Source: an uncultured beta proteobacterium
GTDB lineage: Bacteria; Pseudomonadota; Gammaproteobacteria; Burkholderiales; SG8-39
Direction of reading: 5' to 3'
Length of the DNA: 31,316 bases
Assembly (NCBI GenBank): GCA_902826155.1
Contig: CADEDU010000006.1
Location: 9,312 to 40,627, forward strand
The notes beneath the pieces are model-generated. The model saw only the letters and a list, made by a program, of their open reading frames with translations. It was not told where the DNA came from and ran no database searches. Both the position numbers and the translations under genes were made by a program. Of this stretch, positions 1 through 7,593 are shown in pieces; the first letter of the stretch is position 1, and each line of letters begins with the position of its first letter.

Positions 1-1535
1 CGCGCGAGCTTCTCGGTCATTTCGGCGCGCAGCGGTGCGGCTTTCGGCTCGTGCCACAGGTTGTCCAACTCGTCGGGATCGTTGCCACGATCGTACAGCT
101 CGCCCCACGGCACGCCATCGTAGATCGAGATGCGGTGCCGGCCATCGAGCAGCGAACGCATCTTCACCCGGTCGGGGAAGCCCATGTAGTAACGCTGGCC
201 TTCCTCCTCGAGCATCATCGTGTCGCGCACCTTCGCCGACCGGCCGTCGACGAGCGGCACGAGCGATTTGCCCTGGATGCCGTTCCACTGCGGCACGCCG
301 GCGCGATCGAGGATCGTCGGCGCGATATCGATGGTCTGGGTGAGCGCGTCGGATCGACGCGCCTGTCGTCGCGTAGGGTCGTGCCAGATGAAGGGCACGC
401 GCGTCAGGCCGCGATAGTGGACCGGACCCTTGAGCAGCAGCTGATGATCACCCAGATAATCGCCGTGATCGGCGGTGAACACCACGATGGTGTCGTCGGC
501 CAGGCCGAGTTGGTGCAACTCGTGAAGCACCCGGCCGATGGAATCATCGATGAAGCTGATCGAGCCGTAGTTGAGCGCGATCGCCTCGCGCGCTTCCTGC
601 TCGGTGCAGGCGAACAACATCTGCGAGTTCTTCACCGCGGTGCCGTCAGTGCGCTGCTTGTACAGCCACTGCAAGTGCGGGGCGAGATTGCGGTGTGCTG
701 CGCTGAACGAGGCCGGAAGCGGGATGTCGCCGGGCTTGTACATGTCCCAGTACTTTCCCGGCGGCGTGAACGGATGGTGCGGATCGGGAAACGAGCTGTG
801 GATGAAGAACGGCTTGCCGCTGCCGGCGAAGGCACGTAGCCGGTCGATGGTGCGATCGGCGATCCAGGCCGTGGGATAAAGCGCCTCGGGCACGCGGGTG
901 CGCCACGCCTGACGGCATTGGGTGAGCGCGAAATCCGGCGTGGGGATCGCGTTCTCCGGGCCGATGAGCTTGTCGGCGTCTTTCACCTGCTCGCGGATCC
1001 AGCGGCGCCAGTGGCCGTACTCGTCGTCGGCGTGGTGGATGCACAGATCGACGGAGTCGAACCCGTAGAACGGCGTGGTGATGTCGGCGTTCGGATCTTC
1101 CTCCCAGCGCTTCCACAGCTCCTGCCCGTGCACACCTGCCGGTTCGACGCGAGCCTCGTAGGGAAGCTTCGGCGTTCCTTCGCGTGGGAAGCCCGGCGGA
1201 CGCGCCTCGATGTTCTGCAGATGCGATTTGCCCACGTGCGCCGTCGCGTAGCCCGCCTGGCGCAGGGTTTCGGGCAGTGTTCGCTCGGCAAGCGAAAGCT
1301 CGATGCCGTTATGGCGCACGCCGTGGCGCGAGGGCATGCGGCCGGTCATCAGTGATGCGCGGTTCGGCATGCAGATCGGGGTGGCGACGTGGAACTCGTC
1401 GGCGGTCCAACCGGCGGCTGCGAGCCGGTCGATGTGCGGCGTGCGCACGATCGTGTTGCCGTAGCAGCCGAGGTGATCGGCGCGATGCTGATCGGTGATG
1501 AAAAACAGGAAATTCGGACGGCGGGCTTGCGACAA
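1..1535 (-). CDS. Sulfatase / phosphonate monoester hydrolase family protein (C-terminus cut by window edge)
   Basis: Alkaline-phosphatase-fold sulfatase, which hydrolyses sulfate or phosphonate esters using a formylglycine made from a Cys. I translated it from the minus strand. The N-terminus reads RRPNFLFFITDQHRADHLG, with metal-ligand Asp15. The modification motif CMPNRASLMTG puts the Cys at residue 55, a C-x-P-x-R type with Asn where many sulfatases have Ser. Further on, FTADHGDYLGDH carries the second metal-site Asp-His and resembles the choline-sulfatase/PMH branch. No signal peptide is seen, so it is probably cytoplasmic. I chose a TTG start at 1535 because GGAG lies six bases upstream and no ATG fits in frame. 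It follows the phospholipase D-like gene by only 30 bases on the same strand, so the two are probably co-transcribed. About 511 codons are present; the stop is outside the window. The exact substrate is unknown. Confidence 0.88.
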   Translation of the reverse strand, partial: MSQARRPNFLFFITDQHRADHLGCYGNTIVRTPHIDRLAAAGWTADEFHVATPICMPNRASLMTGRMPSRHGVRHNGIELSLAERTLPETLRQAGYATAHVGKSHLQNIEARPPGFPREGTPKLPYEARVEPAGVHGQELWKRWEEDPNADITTPFYGFDSVDLCIHHADDEYGHWRRWIREQVKDADKLIGPENAIPTPDFALTQCRQAWRTRVPEALYPTAWIADRTIDRLRAFAGSGKPFFIHSSFPDPHHPFTPPGKYWDMYKPGDIPLPASFSAAHRNLAPHLQWLYKQRTDGTAVKNSQMLFACTEQEAREAIALNYGSISFIDDSIGRVLHELHQLGLADDTIVVFTADHGDYLGDHQLLLKGPVHYRGLTRVPFIWHDPTRRQARRSDALTQTIDIAPTILDRAGVPQWNGIQGKSLVPLVDGRSAKVRDTMMLEEEGQRYYMGFPDRVKMRSLLDGRHRISIYDGVPWGELYDRGNDPDELDNLWHEPKAAPLRAEMTEKLA

Positions 1536-1565
1536 TGGATTCTCCGACAGCTCTCGGCAACGGGT

Positions 1566-3911
1566 TCAGATTACCTTCAGCAGGCGGTTGAACTCCACTT
1601 CGGCCTCCGGGTCGCCGCGGACGATGCGTCCGGACAGCGCGTACACGTTTTCGAGCATCTGCAGCAGCGCTTCCTCGCCCGCGCCGAGCTGCTGCGGCGA
1701 CAGCAGTTTCTCGACCCGATACTTCTCGATCATCTGCCGGTAGAACACGCGATCCTCGCGGCGCATCTCGTCGCGCGAGATCGAAACGAAGTAGGGCTCC
1801 ATGTTGGTCGTGCGGGTGCGACTGCTGAGCAACTGGTCGATGAAGCCCAGATACGACGAGGCGAACTGCGGCGCGTTCTGGATGTACATGCCGTTGTTGC
1901 TGTCGCGGATGTAGCTGCGCACATCGGCGTTCGCCGAGCCCACCAGCACATCGTTGTCGAACACCGACACCTTGGTGTGCAGCGACACGTTGTCGGTGTT
2001 GGGTTGCTTGACGTACTCGTAGTACTCGATCTGCGCGGCGCGCATCGGGTCGCGCTTCTGCGCGGCGTATTCGACGAACGCCTTGGCCGACTGGCGTGCG
2101 AGCAGATTGACCACGTTCAGGTCGGTGGTGTGCACCGAGTTGGTGAGAATGGTCAGGCGCAGATTGCGGCACTCGATGCGTCCGTCGATGATCTTGCCCA
2201 GCAGCGCCAGCAGGTTCGAGCCGGGAAAGAAGTAGGCGTTGTGGAGCACGACGCGGGTCGGTCGCGGGGCGCGGCATGCCTGCTCGATCCGCAACTGCCA
2301 CAGCGCGTTGATGCGCTTGCCATGCAACGCCTCCTCGCCGTTCTTGGCGCCATACGAGCGCTCGTTGCGAGGTGCGCTGAAGGGTCCACCGTAGAGCGGC
2401 AGGTTCTCCACGTAGGCGAGCGTGGCGCCCGCATCGACCTCGAATTCGGGGATCGGCTCGGTCGGATTGGGGGCCTTGTAGCGCAGGCGATACTCCGCCG
2501 CAGTCTTGCGCAACTGCGTATAGAGCTTGTCCTCGCGTTGTCGCTGCGACTCGGCGTGCTTGACGAACGTGCTTTCCAGGCAGCCCGGGCCTGGACGTTT
2601 CGCGCATTCGGCGGCGGCCTGCGCGCGTGCCGGGGCGTTGGCGACGAAATCGTTCGGCGCGTGCTGGCGGATCTCGTCGATGCGCGCGATCATCACGCGG
2701 AAGTTCCACAGCCGGTCGAACGCCGCGCGGATGCCTTCGCCGCCGTTGACGAGTTCGGCCTGCAGGTCGGTGTCCATGAACACGTACTTCTTGACCAGCG
2801 GGTTGGGCCGCATGTGGTAAGAGTCTTCGACATTGCGACCGCCGAGCACGACGAAACGGTCGTCGACCAGCAGCAGCTTGTGATGCAGGAAATCGGAGAA
2901 GTACTCCCAGTCCTGCGCGGTGCTGCGATCGTGCCGTTCGACCGGCAGATATGACAGGAGCTGATCGGCCACCGGATTGATCTGCTCTCCGTAGAGCGCG
3001 AACGCGACGCGCAGCTGCAGCAACGCCAGCACCTGCTGAAACGGCGCCGCGGTGCGCGAGCGGTAGTAGATCGTACCGACGTCACGCAGGCCGGCGAGAT
3101 CACCGGGTGCGGCCGCGCTGCCTGCGCCCTTCAGCGCCTGGACATCGATGCTCTGGCCGGAGGTCACGGCGGCGGCGGAGACGTCGAGCGACTTGCCGTA
3201 CAGGCCCGACAGGAACATGCCCGAGTTGGCCATCGCCAGATTGGAGATGTTGAGTTCGGCCGCCGATTTGCCGTCGACGGTCTCGTTACCGAACCGCTCG
3301 TTGATGGCGGCGATCTTCTCGGCGCTGCAATTGGGGCCCACGCCCTTCTGACAGCCCAGCGTGAGATAGACGGCGTCTTTGACGATCTCGCGCGTGGGGC
3401 GGTTGTAGAAGCGCACCTCGATACTTCCGCCGCTGCCGCCGACCTTGCTGAACCGTTCCATGGCCGAGAAGCGGTCCAGGCCCTTGTAGTTGGTGAAGTA
3501 GTCGACCAGCAGGCGCACCTTCACACCACGCTCGGCGGCCCGCAGCAATGCCTCGCTGAAGGCTGAACTGGTGTAGTCGTCGCCGTAGATGTAGTACATC
3601 GCCTCGATCGTGCGTTCGGCGCGATTGATCGCCTCGATCTTGGCGCGAAACGCGGCGTCGTTGTCGGTGAGCAGCGCCGCTCGGTTCGCGCGCATCGCCC
3701 CGCTCGATGCGTGGCGCAGCAGCGTGTCGCGCGAGAGTTGCGATTCGGCTGCCGAGTTGGGGCTGAGGTACGGATTCGTCGCGCAGCCGCCGAGCGCGAC
3801 GACGAGCAGAGGGGCGAGATAGATCGCGAGACGCGCGGTGCGACGCAAAGCGAAAAGCGCGGCACGATGTGCGGCAGACGACGCCACGGGGCGGGGGATC
3901 GCGGTACTCAT
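1566..3911 (-). CDS. Phospholipase D / cardiolipin synthase-like lipoprotein with two HKD motifs
   Basis: Phospholipase D superfamily protein of 781 residues, probably a phosphatidyltransferase or phosphodiesterase at the cell envelope. The N-terminus has a hydrophobic segment ending in a lipobox (LGGC, Cys43), so it should be a lipoprotein. The next residue is Ala, with no inner-membrane retention Asp. Two H-x-K-x4-D motifs are complete: HHKLLLVD at His343 and HTKVSVFD at His645, each followed by a conserved G-G/S-x-N segment. The roughly 300 residues between them exceed the spacing in ordinary cardiolipin synthases. The start at 3911 has GGAG about eight bases upstream; the reading frame stays open further upstream, but that part has no protein-like features. 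It is divergent from the Bug gene at 4162 and precedes the sulfatase gene. Whether it makes cardiolipin or cleaves lipids cannot be told. Confidence 0.9.
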   Translation of the reverse strand: MSTAIPRPVASSAAHRAALFALRRTARLAIYLAPLLVVALGGCATNPYLSPNSAAESQLSRDTLLRHASSGAMRANRAALLTDNDAAFRAKIEAINRAERTIEAMYYIYGDDYTSSAFSEALLRAAERGVKVRLLVDYFTNYKGLDRFSAMERFSKVGGSGGSIEVRFYNRPTREIVKDAVYLTLGCQKGVGPNCSAEKIAAINERFGNETVDGKSAAELNISNLAMANSGMFLSGLYGKSLDVSAAAVTSGQSIDVQALKGAGSAAAPGDLAGLRDVGTIYYRSRTAAPFQQVLALLQLRVAFALYGEQINPVADQLLSYLPVERHDRSTAQDWEYFSDFLHHKLLLVDDRFVVLGGRNVEDSYHMRPNPLVKKYVFMDTDLQAELVNGGEGIRAAFDRLWNFRVMIARIDEIRQHAPNDFVANAPARAQAAAECAKRPGPGCLESTFVKHAESQRQREDKLYTQLRKTAAEYRLRYKAPNPTEPIPEFEVDAGATLAYVENLPLYGGPFSAPRNERSYGAKNGEEALHGKRINALWQLRIEQACRAPRPTRVVLHNAYFFPGSNLLALLGKIIDGRIECRNLRLTILTNSVHTTDLNVVNLLARQSAKAFVEYAAQKRDPMRAAQIEYYEYVKQPNTDNVSLHTKVSVFDNDVLVGSANADVRSYIRDSNNGMYIQNAPQFASSYLGFIDQLLSSRTRTTNMEPYFVSISRDEMRREDRVFYRQMIEKYRVEKLLSPQQLGAGEEALLQMLENVYALSGRIVRGDPEAEVEFNRLLKVI

Positions 3912-4015
3912 TGGGAATCTCCGTTTTGTGCTCGAGTGGCCCGGGTCTCGACTCCCACAGACGCGGCTCGAAGCGGCCGCTGAATCGTGTTGTAGGCCTT
4001 CCCGAACGTAGCACG

Positions 4016-4029
4016 CTGCCCCGGGGCAG
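4016..4029. promoter_or_regulatory. 14-bp perfect palindrome between divergent genes
   Basis: CTGCCCCGGGGCAG is its own reverse complement. It lies in the 250-base region between the divergent phospholipase D-like gene (start 3911) and the Bug gene (start 4162), a plausible place for an operator. The rest of this intergenic region shows nothing I can name. A short GC-only palindrome can occur by chance in such DNA. Confidence 0.25.
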
Positions 4030-4161
4030 TCCACCCTGGCGCGGGCGCGCCGCTGCCGTTGATCGACGCGGGCGCGGGCAAGCGAAGGACGCCCTCTGGC
4101 GCGAACAGTCCGCCTCGTGCGACGATCCCGGCAGACGACCAATAAAGAGGAGACCCGTCCA

Positions 4162-5160
4162 ATGAGCCAGAGGAATCGTCTGATCGGCGCCTTGCTGGTC
4201 GGAGGCATGGTGGCGGTGGCATCGCAAGCAAGTCTCGCGCAGTCGGCCGACAGCTTCCCCAACAAGCCGATCCGCATCCTGGTGCCGTATCAACCCGGCG
4301 GCGCTACCGACATCACCGCGCGCATCGTCGCGGCGCGGCTGCCCGATGCGATCGGCCAGCAGGTCGTGGTCGAGAATCGTCCCGGTGCTGCAGGCAACAT
4401 CGCGATCGATGCCCTGGCCGCCGCGCCGGCCGACGGCTACACGCTGCTGGTGGGCAACGTGTCGACCAACGCGATCAACGAAACCACCTACGCGGGCTCG
4501 ATGCGTTCGAAGCCCTCGCGCGATCTCGTCGGCGTTACCAACATCACCGAGATTCCACACGTGATCGCGGTGAGCGCGCAGTTCGCGCCCAAGACCGTCA
4601 AGGAGCTGGTCGATGCGGCCAAGGCGAACCCGGGCAAGATCAACTATGCCTCGGTCGGCGCCGGCACCTATCCGCATCTGGACATGCTCAAGCTTGCCAA
4701 GGCCACCGGCATCGAGATGACGCATGTGCCGTACAAGGGCGGCGCCGGTCAGGTGCTGCCCGCGCTCATCTCCAACGAAGTGAACGTGACCTTCCTCAAT
4801 CTCTCCTCGACGCTGCCGCACATCAAGGCGGGCAAGGTGCGTCCGCTTGCTACCACCGCGCCCGCGCGTTTGAAGGAGCTGCCCGACACGCCCACCATGG
4901 CCGAGATCGGCTTTGCCGGAATCGGTACCAACGCCTGGCAAGGTCTGTTCGCACCGGCGGCCACGCCCAAGCCGGTGCTGGAGAAGCTGCACGCGGCGAT
5001 CGCCAAGGTCATGGCCCCGGCTGAGGTGAAGGAGAACCTCGACAAGCAGATGCTCTCGCTGGTGATCTCGAAGTCGCCGCAGGAGTTCACCGATTTCGTC
5101 ATCGCCGAGACGAAGAAATGGGCCGAGTTCCTGGCGCAGAATCCGGTGAAGATCGAATAG
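4162..5160 (+). CDS. Bug/TctC family periplasmic substrate-binding protein
   Basis: Binding protein of the Bug (Bordetella uptake gene)/TctC family, which captures carboxylates or related small molecules in the periplasm, classically for tripartite tricarboxylate (TctABC) transporters. The product has 332 residues. The signal peptide ends near SLA|Q (about residue 26). The mature protein starts with the family hallmark FPNKPIRILVPYQPGGATD, followed by ENRPGAAGNIA, and HVPYKGGAGQ in the middle. The start is the ATG at 4162 with AAAGAGGAG about nine bases upstream. No TctA or TctB membrane genes are nearby; orphan Bug genes are common in Burkholderiales. A cupin and an FAH-family hydrolase follow on the same strand, so the ligand is probably the substrate of that small pathway. 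The ligand itself is unknown. Confidence 0.93.
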   Translation: MSQRNRLIGALLVGGMVAVASQASLAQSADSFPNKPIRILVPYQPGGATDITARIVAARLPDAIGQQVVVENRPGAAGNIAIDALAAAPADGYTLLVGNVSTNAINETTYAGSMRSKPSRDLVGVTNITEIPHVIAVSAQFAPKTVKELVDAAKANPGKINYASVGAGTYPHLDMLKLAKATGIEMTHVPYKGGAGQVLPALISNEVNVTFLNLSSTLPHIKAGKVRPLATTAPARLKELPDTPTMAEIGFAGIGTNAWQGLFAPAATPKPVLEKLHAAIAKVMAPAEVKENLDKQMLSLVISKSPQEFTDFVIAETKKWAEFLAQNPVKIE

Positions 5161-5225
5161 GCGCCTCACGGGCCAAACACGAAGCGCGACATTCCAGCAA
5201 TCGATTCGACTCGAGGAAAGAACCG

Positions 5226-5681
5226 ATGAGCAACACCGAAACCAAGAACAAAGGCGCCACCAGAGGCGGTCACGGCAACTACCTGTTCGACATGGACGGG
5301 CTCGCCGGGCTCGATGCAGGGACCGGTTACTCCACCGCGCATGGGCCGGTGGTGGAGGGCGATCGCATCCAGGTCGGTCTGATCACGATGCCGCGAGGCA
5401 CCGGCGCGCGTCCGCACACGCACCCGAACGAGCAGTGGATGTACATCATCAAGGGCCGTGCGCGCTGCTCGGTCGACGGGCAGCCCGAACGCATCATCGG
5501 CCCGGGCGAGCTGATGTACATGCCGGCCAATGTCGTGCACTACGCCGTGGCGATGCCCGAGGAGGATCTGGTGTTCTTCACCTGCAAGGATCTCTCGCAC
5601 GGCATCATCGGTCAGGCAGCCGACGGCACCATGGCCGGCCCGCATTACGACGCCGGTTTCGAGCCAGGCAAGAAAAAGTAG
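5226..5681 (+). CDS. Cupin-domain protein
   Basis: Small single-domain cupin of 151 residues. Cupin motif 1 is seen as HTHPNEQWMYIIKG, giving likely metal ligands His64, His66 and Glu69 or Gln70, with GELMYMPANVVHYA as motif 2 (His105). Such proteins may be metal-dependent dioxygenases, isomerases or sugar/ligand-binding proteins, and the sequence alone does not decide. No signal peptide is present, so it is cytoplasmic. The start ATG at 5226 has GAGGAAAG shortly upstream. It lies 65 bases after the Bug gene and eight bases before the FAH-family gene, so the three probably form one operon. That pairing suggests the cupin acts on a ring or enol intermediate ahead of the hydrolase, which is inference. 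Confidence 0.88.
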   Translation: MSNTETKNKGATRGGHGNYLFDMDGLAGLDAGTGYSTAHGPVVEGDRIQVGLITMPRGTGARPHTHPNEQWMYIIKGRARCSVDGQPERIIGPGELMYMPANVVHYAVAMPEEDLVFFTCKDLSHGIIGQAADGTMAGPHYDAGFEPGKKK

Positions 5682-5689
5682 GGGGCGCG

Positions 5690-6535
5690 ATGCGTCTGGC
5701 TTCGGTTGTGGCGCGCGGCGAGTCGCGTTTCGGCGCGATCGTCGACGGCGGCTTGTTCGATCTGGGACGACGGCTCGGTGCACGCTGCGTCGATCTGGTC
5801 GGGCTGTTCGAGCATGGCTTGATCGATCAGGCGGCGCGCTTGTCGGCGGGCGCGAAGCCCGACTACCGCAACGAAGAGTTGCGATACCTGCCGCCCAATC
5901 GGCGCCATGGTTCGCGCATGTTCGCCCTTGGCGTGGCCTACAAAGACCATCAGCTGGAAACCGGCCGGGCCGATGCGTCGCTGCCGTCGATGTTCGTCAA
6001 GCTGCCGCAGGCGCTGGTCGGCCACGAACAGCCGATCGTGCGGCCGCGCGATTCCACGCATTACGACTTCGAGGGCGAGATTGTCGTCGTCATGGGCAAA
6101 GGCGGGCGGCACATACCCGAAGCCAGCGCGCTCGATCACGTTGCCGGCTACTCGATCATGATGGATGGCTCGCTGCGCGATTTTCAGCAGCACAGTGTCA
6201 CCGCGGGCAAGAACTTCGATCAGTCGAGCAGCTACGGGCCGTGGATCACCACTGCCGATGAGATTCGCGACTGGCGCGAGATGACCCTCACCACGCGCCT
6301 GAACGGTCAGCAGGTGCAGCACAGCAAGTTCGGCATGCTGATGTGGACCGTGCCGTTCGTGATCCACTACATCTCGACGTTCACGTGTCTCGAACCCGGC
6401 GACGCGATTTCCACCGGCACGCCCGCCGGTGTGGGGTTCCGCCGCGAGCCCAAACTGTTCATGAAAGCGGGCGACACGCTCGAGGTGGAGGTGAGCGGTG
6501 TCGGCACGTTGCGTAATTCGGTGGTGGACGAGTAG
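5690..6535 (+). CDS. Fumarylacetoacetate hydrolase (FAH) family protein
   Basis: FAH-fold enzyme of 281 residues. Family members hydrolyse C-C bonds of acylpyruvates, decarboxylate oxaloacetate or hydrate 2-oxopentadienoates, commonly at the end of aromatic ring degradation. The divalent-metal site is visible: HYDFEGEIVVVMGKGG supplies Glu128 and Glu130, and MMDGSLRD supplies Asp159. The conserved TGTPAGVGF and the C-terminal GDTLEVEV segment are also present. The start ATG at 5690 has a G-rich stretch just upstream and lies eight bases after the cupin stop. Its context (Bug protein, cupin, FAH) suggests a short catabolic module; fumarylpyruvate hydrolase of a gentisate route is possible because a gentisate dioxygenase-like gene lies about 8 kb away. 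That link is inference. The next gene is convergent and no clear terminator is seen in the 59-base gap. Confidence 0.92.
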   Translation: MRLASVVARGESRFGAIVDGGLFDLGRRLGARCVDLVGLFEHGLIDQAARLSAGAKPDYRNEELRYLPPNRRHGSRMFALGVAYKDHQLETGRADASLPSMFVKLPQALVGHEQPIVRPRDSTHYDFEGEIVVVMGKGGRHIPEASALDHVAGYSIMMDGSLRDFQQHSVTAGKNFDQSSSYGPWITTADEIRDWREMTLTTRLNGQQVQHSKFGMLMWTVPFVIHYISTFTCLEPGDAISTGTPAGVGFRREPKLFMKAGDTLEVEVSGVGTLRNSVVDE

Positions 6536-6594
6536 CGTCAGCGCCCGCGCGCCTGGCCGCAAGCTCGGTGCGGAACAGCCTCAGCGAGCGATCC

Positions 6595-7491
6595 TCAGGC
6601 GCGCCGCCGCGCGCTCCAGCTGCCCGAGTCGCCGCGCGACTTGACGTTGCCGCTCATCGTGTCGCCACCCGTTTTGCCGGTTACGGTGCCGGCGAAATCG
6701 ATCATCCGCCCGCCGTAGAACAAGCTGAAACGGATCTTGTCGGCGCGCAGCGAAAAGTCGCGCAGCAGCACGTCGCCCGATTCGACAAGCAGCATGCCTT
6801 CGAGCTTGTCTGGCGCCTGCTCAATGCTGATCTGCAGCGGCGCATTGCCGGCCCACGCCGGCAGCTCAACGATCCAGCGACCGTTGATACGCGCCGGCAC
6901 CAGGTAGAAGTAGAGGTTCGTCGTCACCGTGCCGTTGATCATCAACTTCTCTTCGACGTCGAAGTTGAGCGTCTTGTCGGCCTTCCATGGCGCGAGCGGA
7001 TAGTCGTGCGAGACGATGCGCGCGCCCGCGGGCAGTTCGGCGCGCAGCTTCGGCACCAGTCGCGGCATGATCCGCGGCAGCAGGTACATGGTGACGACCG
7101 TGGCGCCGCGCAGGTCGGTTTCGAACAGATCGCCCGCACTGAACGAAGCGCGTTCGGCAATGTTGTCCGTCTGCGCCTGCCGCCGCGCGAAATTGACCAG
7201 GTTCGCGTCGCGCTCCACGCCGACGCCGCGCGCGCCGTAGCGCTTGACGGCTTCGATCACCAGCCGCCCATCCCCCGAACCCAGGTCGTACACCGTGTCG
7301 GTGTTGCCGATCTCGGCGAGCTTGAGCATTTCGTCGAGGATGATCCATGGCGTGGGCACGAATGGCCCACCGTCGCTGGTGGTGGGTTTGTCCTGCGCCA
7401 GCGCGTGGCTTACCAAGCCCGCGCCGGGCAGCGTGACAATTGAACCGAGCGTGGCAAGCAGACGGCGACGAGATAGCGAGGGTGCGGGCAT
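6595..7491 (-). CDS. Tat-signal-bearing class I methyltransferase-like protein
   Basis: Protein of 298 residues with a Rossmann methyltransferase domain behind an apparent twin-arginine signal. The N-terminus reads SLSRRRLLATLG, then a hydrophobic stretch and a likely cleavage site at HALA|Q (about residue 32). Motif I for S-adenosylmethionine binding is intact (VYDLGSGDGR, residues 67-76), with an acidic residue in GVERD (Glu93). The last roughly 95 residues, from about INGRWIVELP onward, look like a separate beta-rich domain with repeated G-x-W and FAGTVTG-type turns. An exported SAM-dependent enzyme is odd because the cofactor is made in the cytoplasm. Either the signal is not used, or the domain has another role, or the protein folds with its cofactor before Tat export. 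Its substrate cannot be predicted. It follows uup on the same strand by about 100 bases. Confidence 0.85.
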   Translation of the reverse strand: MPAPSLSRRRLLATLGSIVTLPGAGLVSHALAQDKPTTSDGGPFVPTPWIILDEMLKLAEIGNTDTVYDLGSGDGRLVIEAVKRYGARGVGVERDANLVNFARRQAQTDNIAERASFSAGDLFETDLRGATVVTMYLLPRIMPRLVPKLRAELPAGARIVSHDYPLAPWKADKTLNFDVEEKLMINGTVTTNLYFYLVPARINGRWIVELPAWAGNAPLQISIEQAPDKLEGMLLVESGDVLLRDFSLRADKIRFSLFYGGRMIDFAGTVTGKTGGDTMSGNVKSRGDSGSWSARRRA

Positions 7492-7593
7492 GCGAGCAGA
7501 CGGTTGGCGTTGAGGGGGCTGACGCAGCGGTGGCCGGTGAAGCGCGCAACGATAGCACTGCGACCTGAGGCGAGAAATCGACTAGCGCGCGAC

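Noticed and set aside
1389..2954. A 521-codon plus-strand frame opposite the sulfatase and phospholipase D-like genes
   Set aside because: Shadow of the two minus-strand genes; composition is typical of antisense frames and no ribosome-binding site or motif is present.
3286..5169. A 627-codon minus-strand frame crossing the phospholipase D and Bug genes
   Set aside because: It runs opposite the Bug gene and in another frame of the phospholipase D-like gene, both well supported by family motifs; no family features are visible in it.
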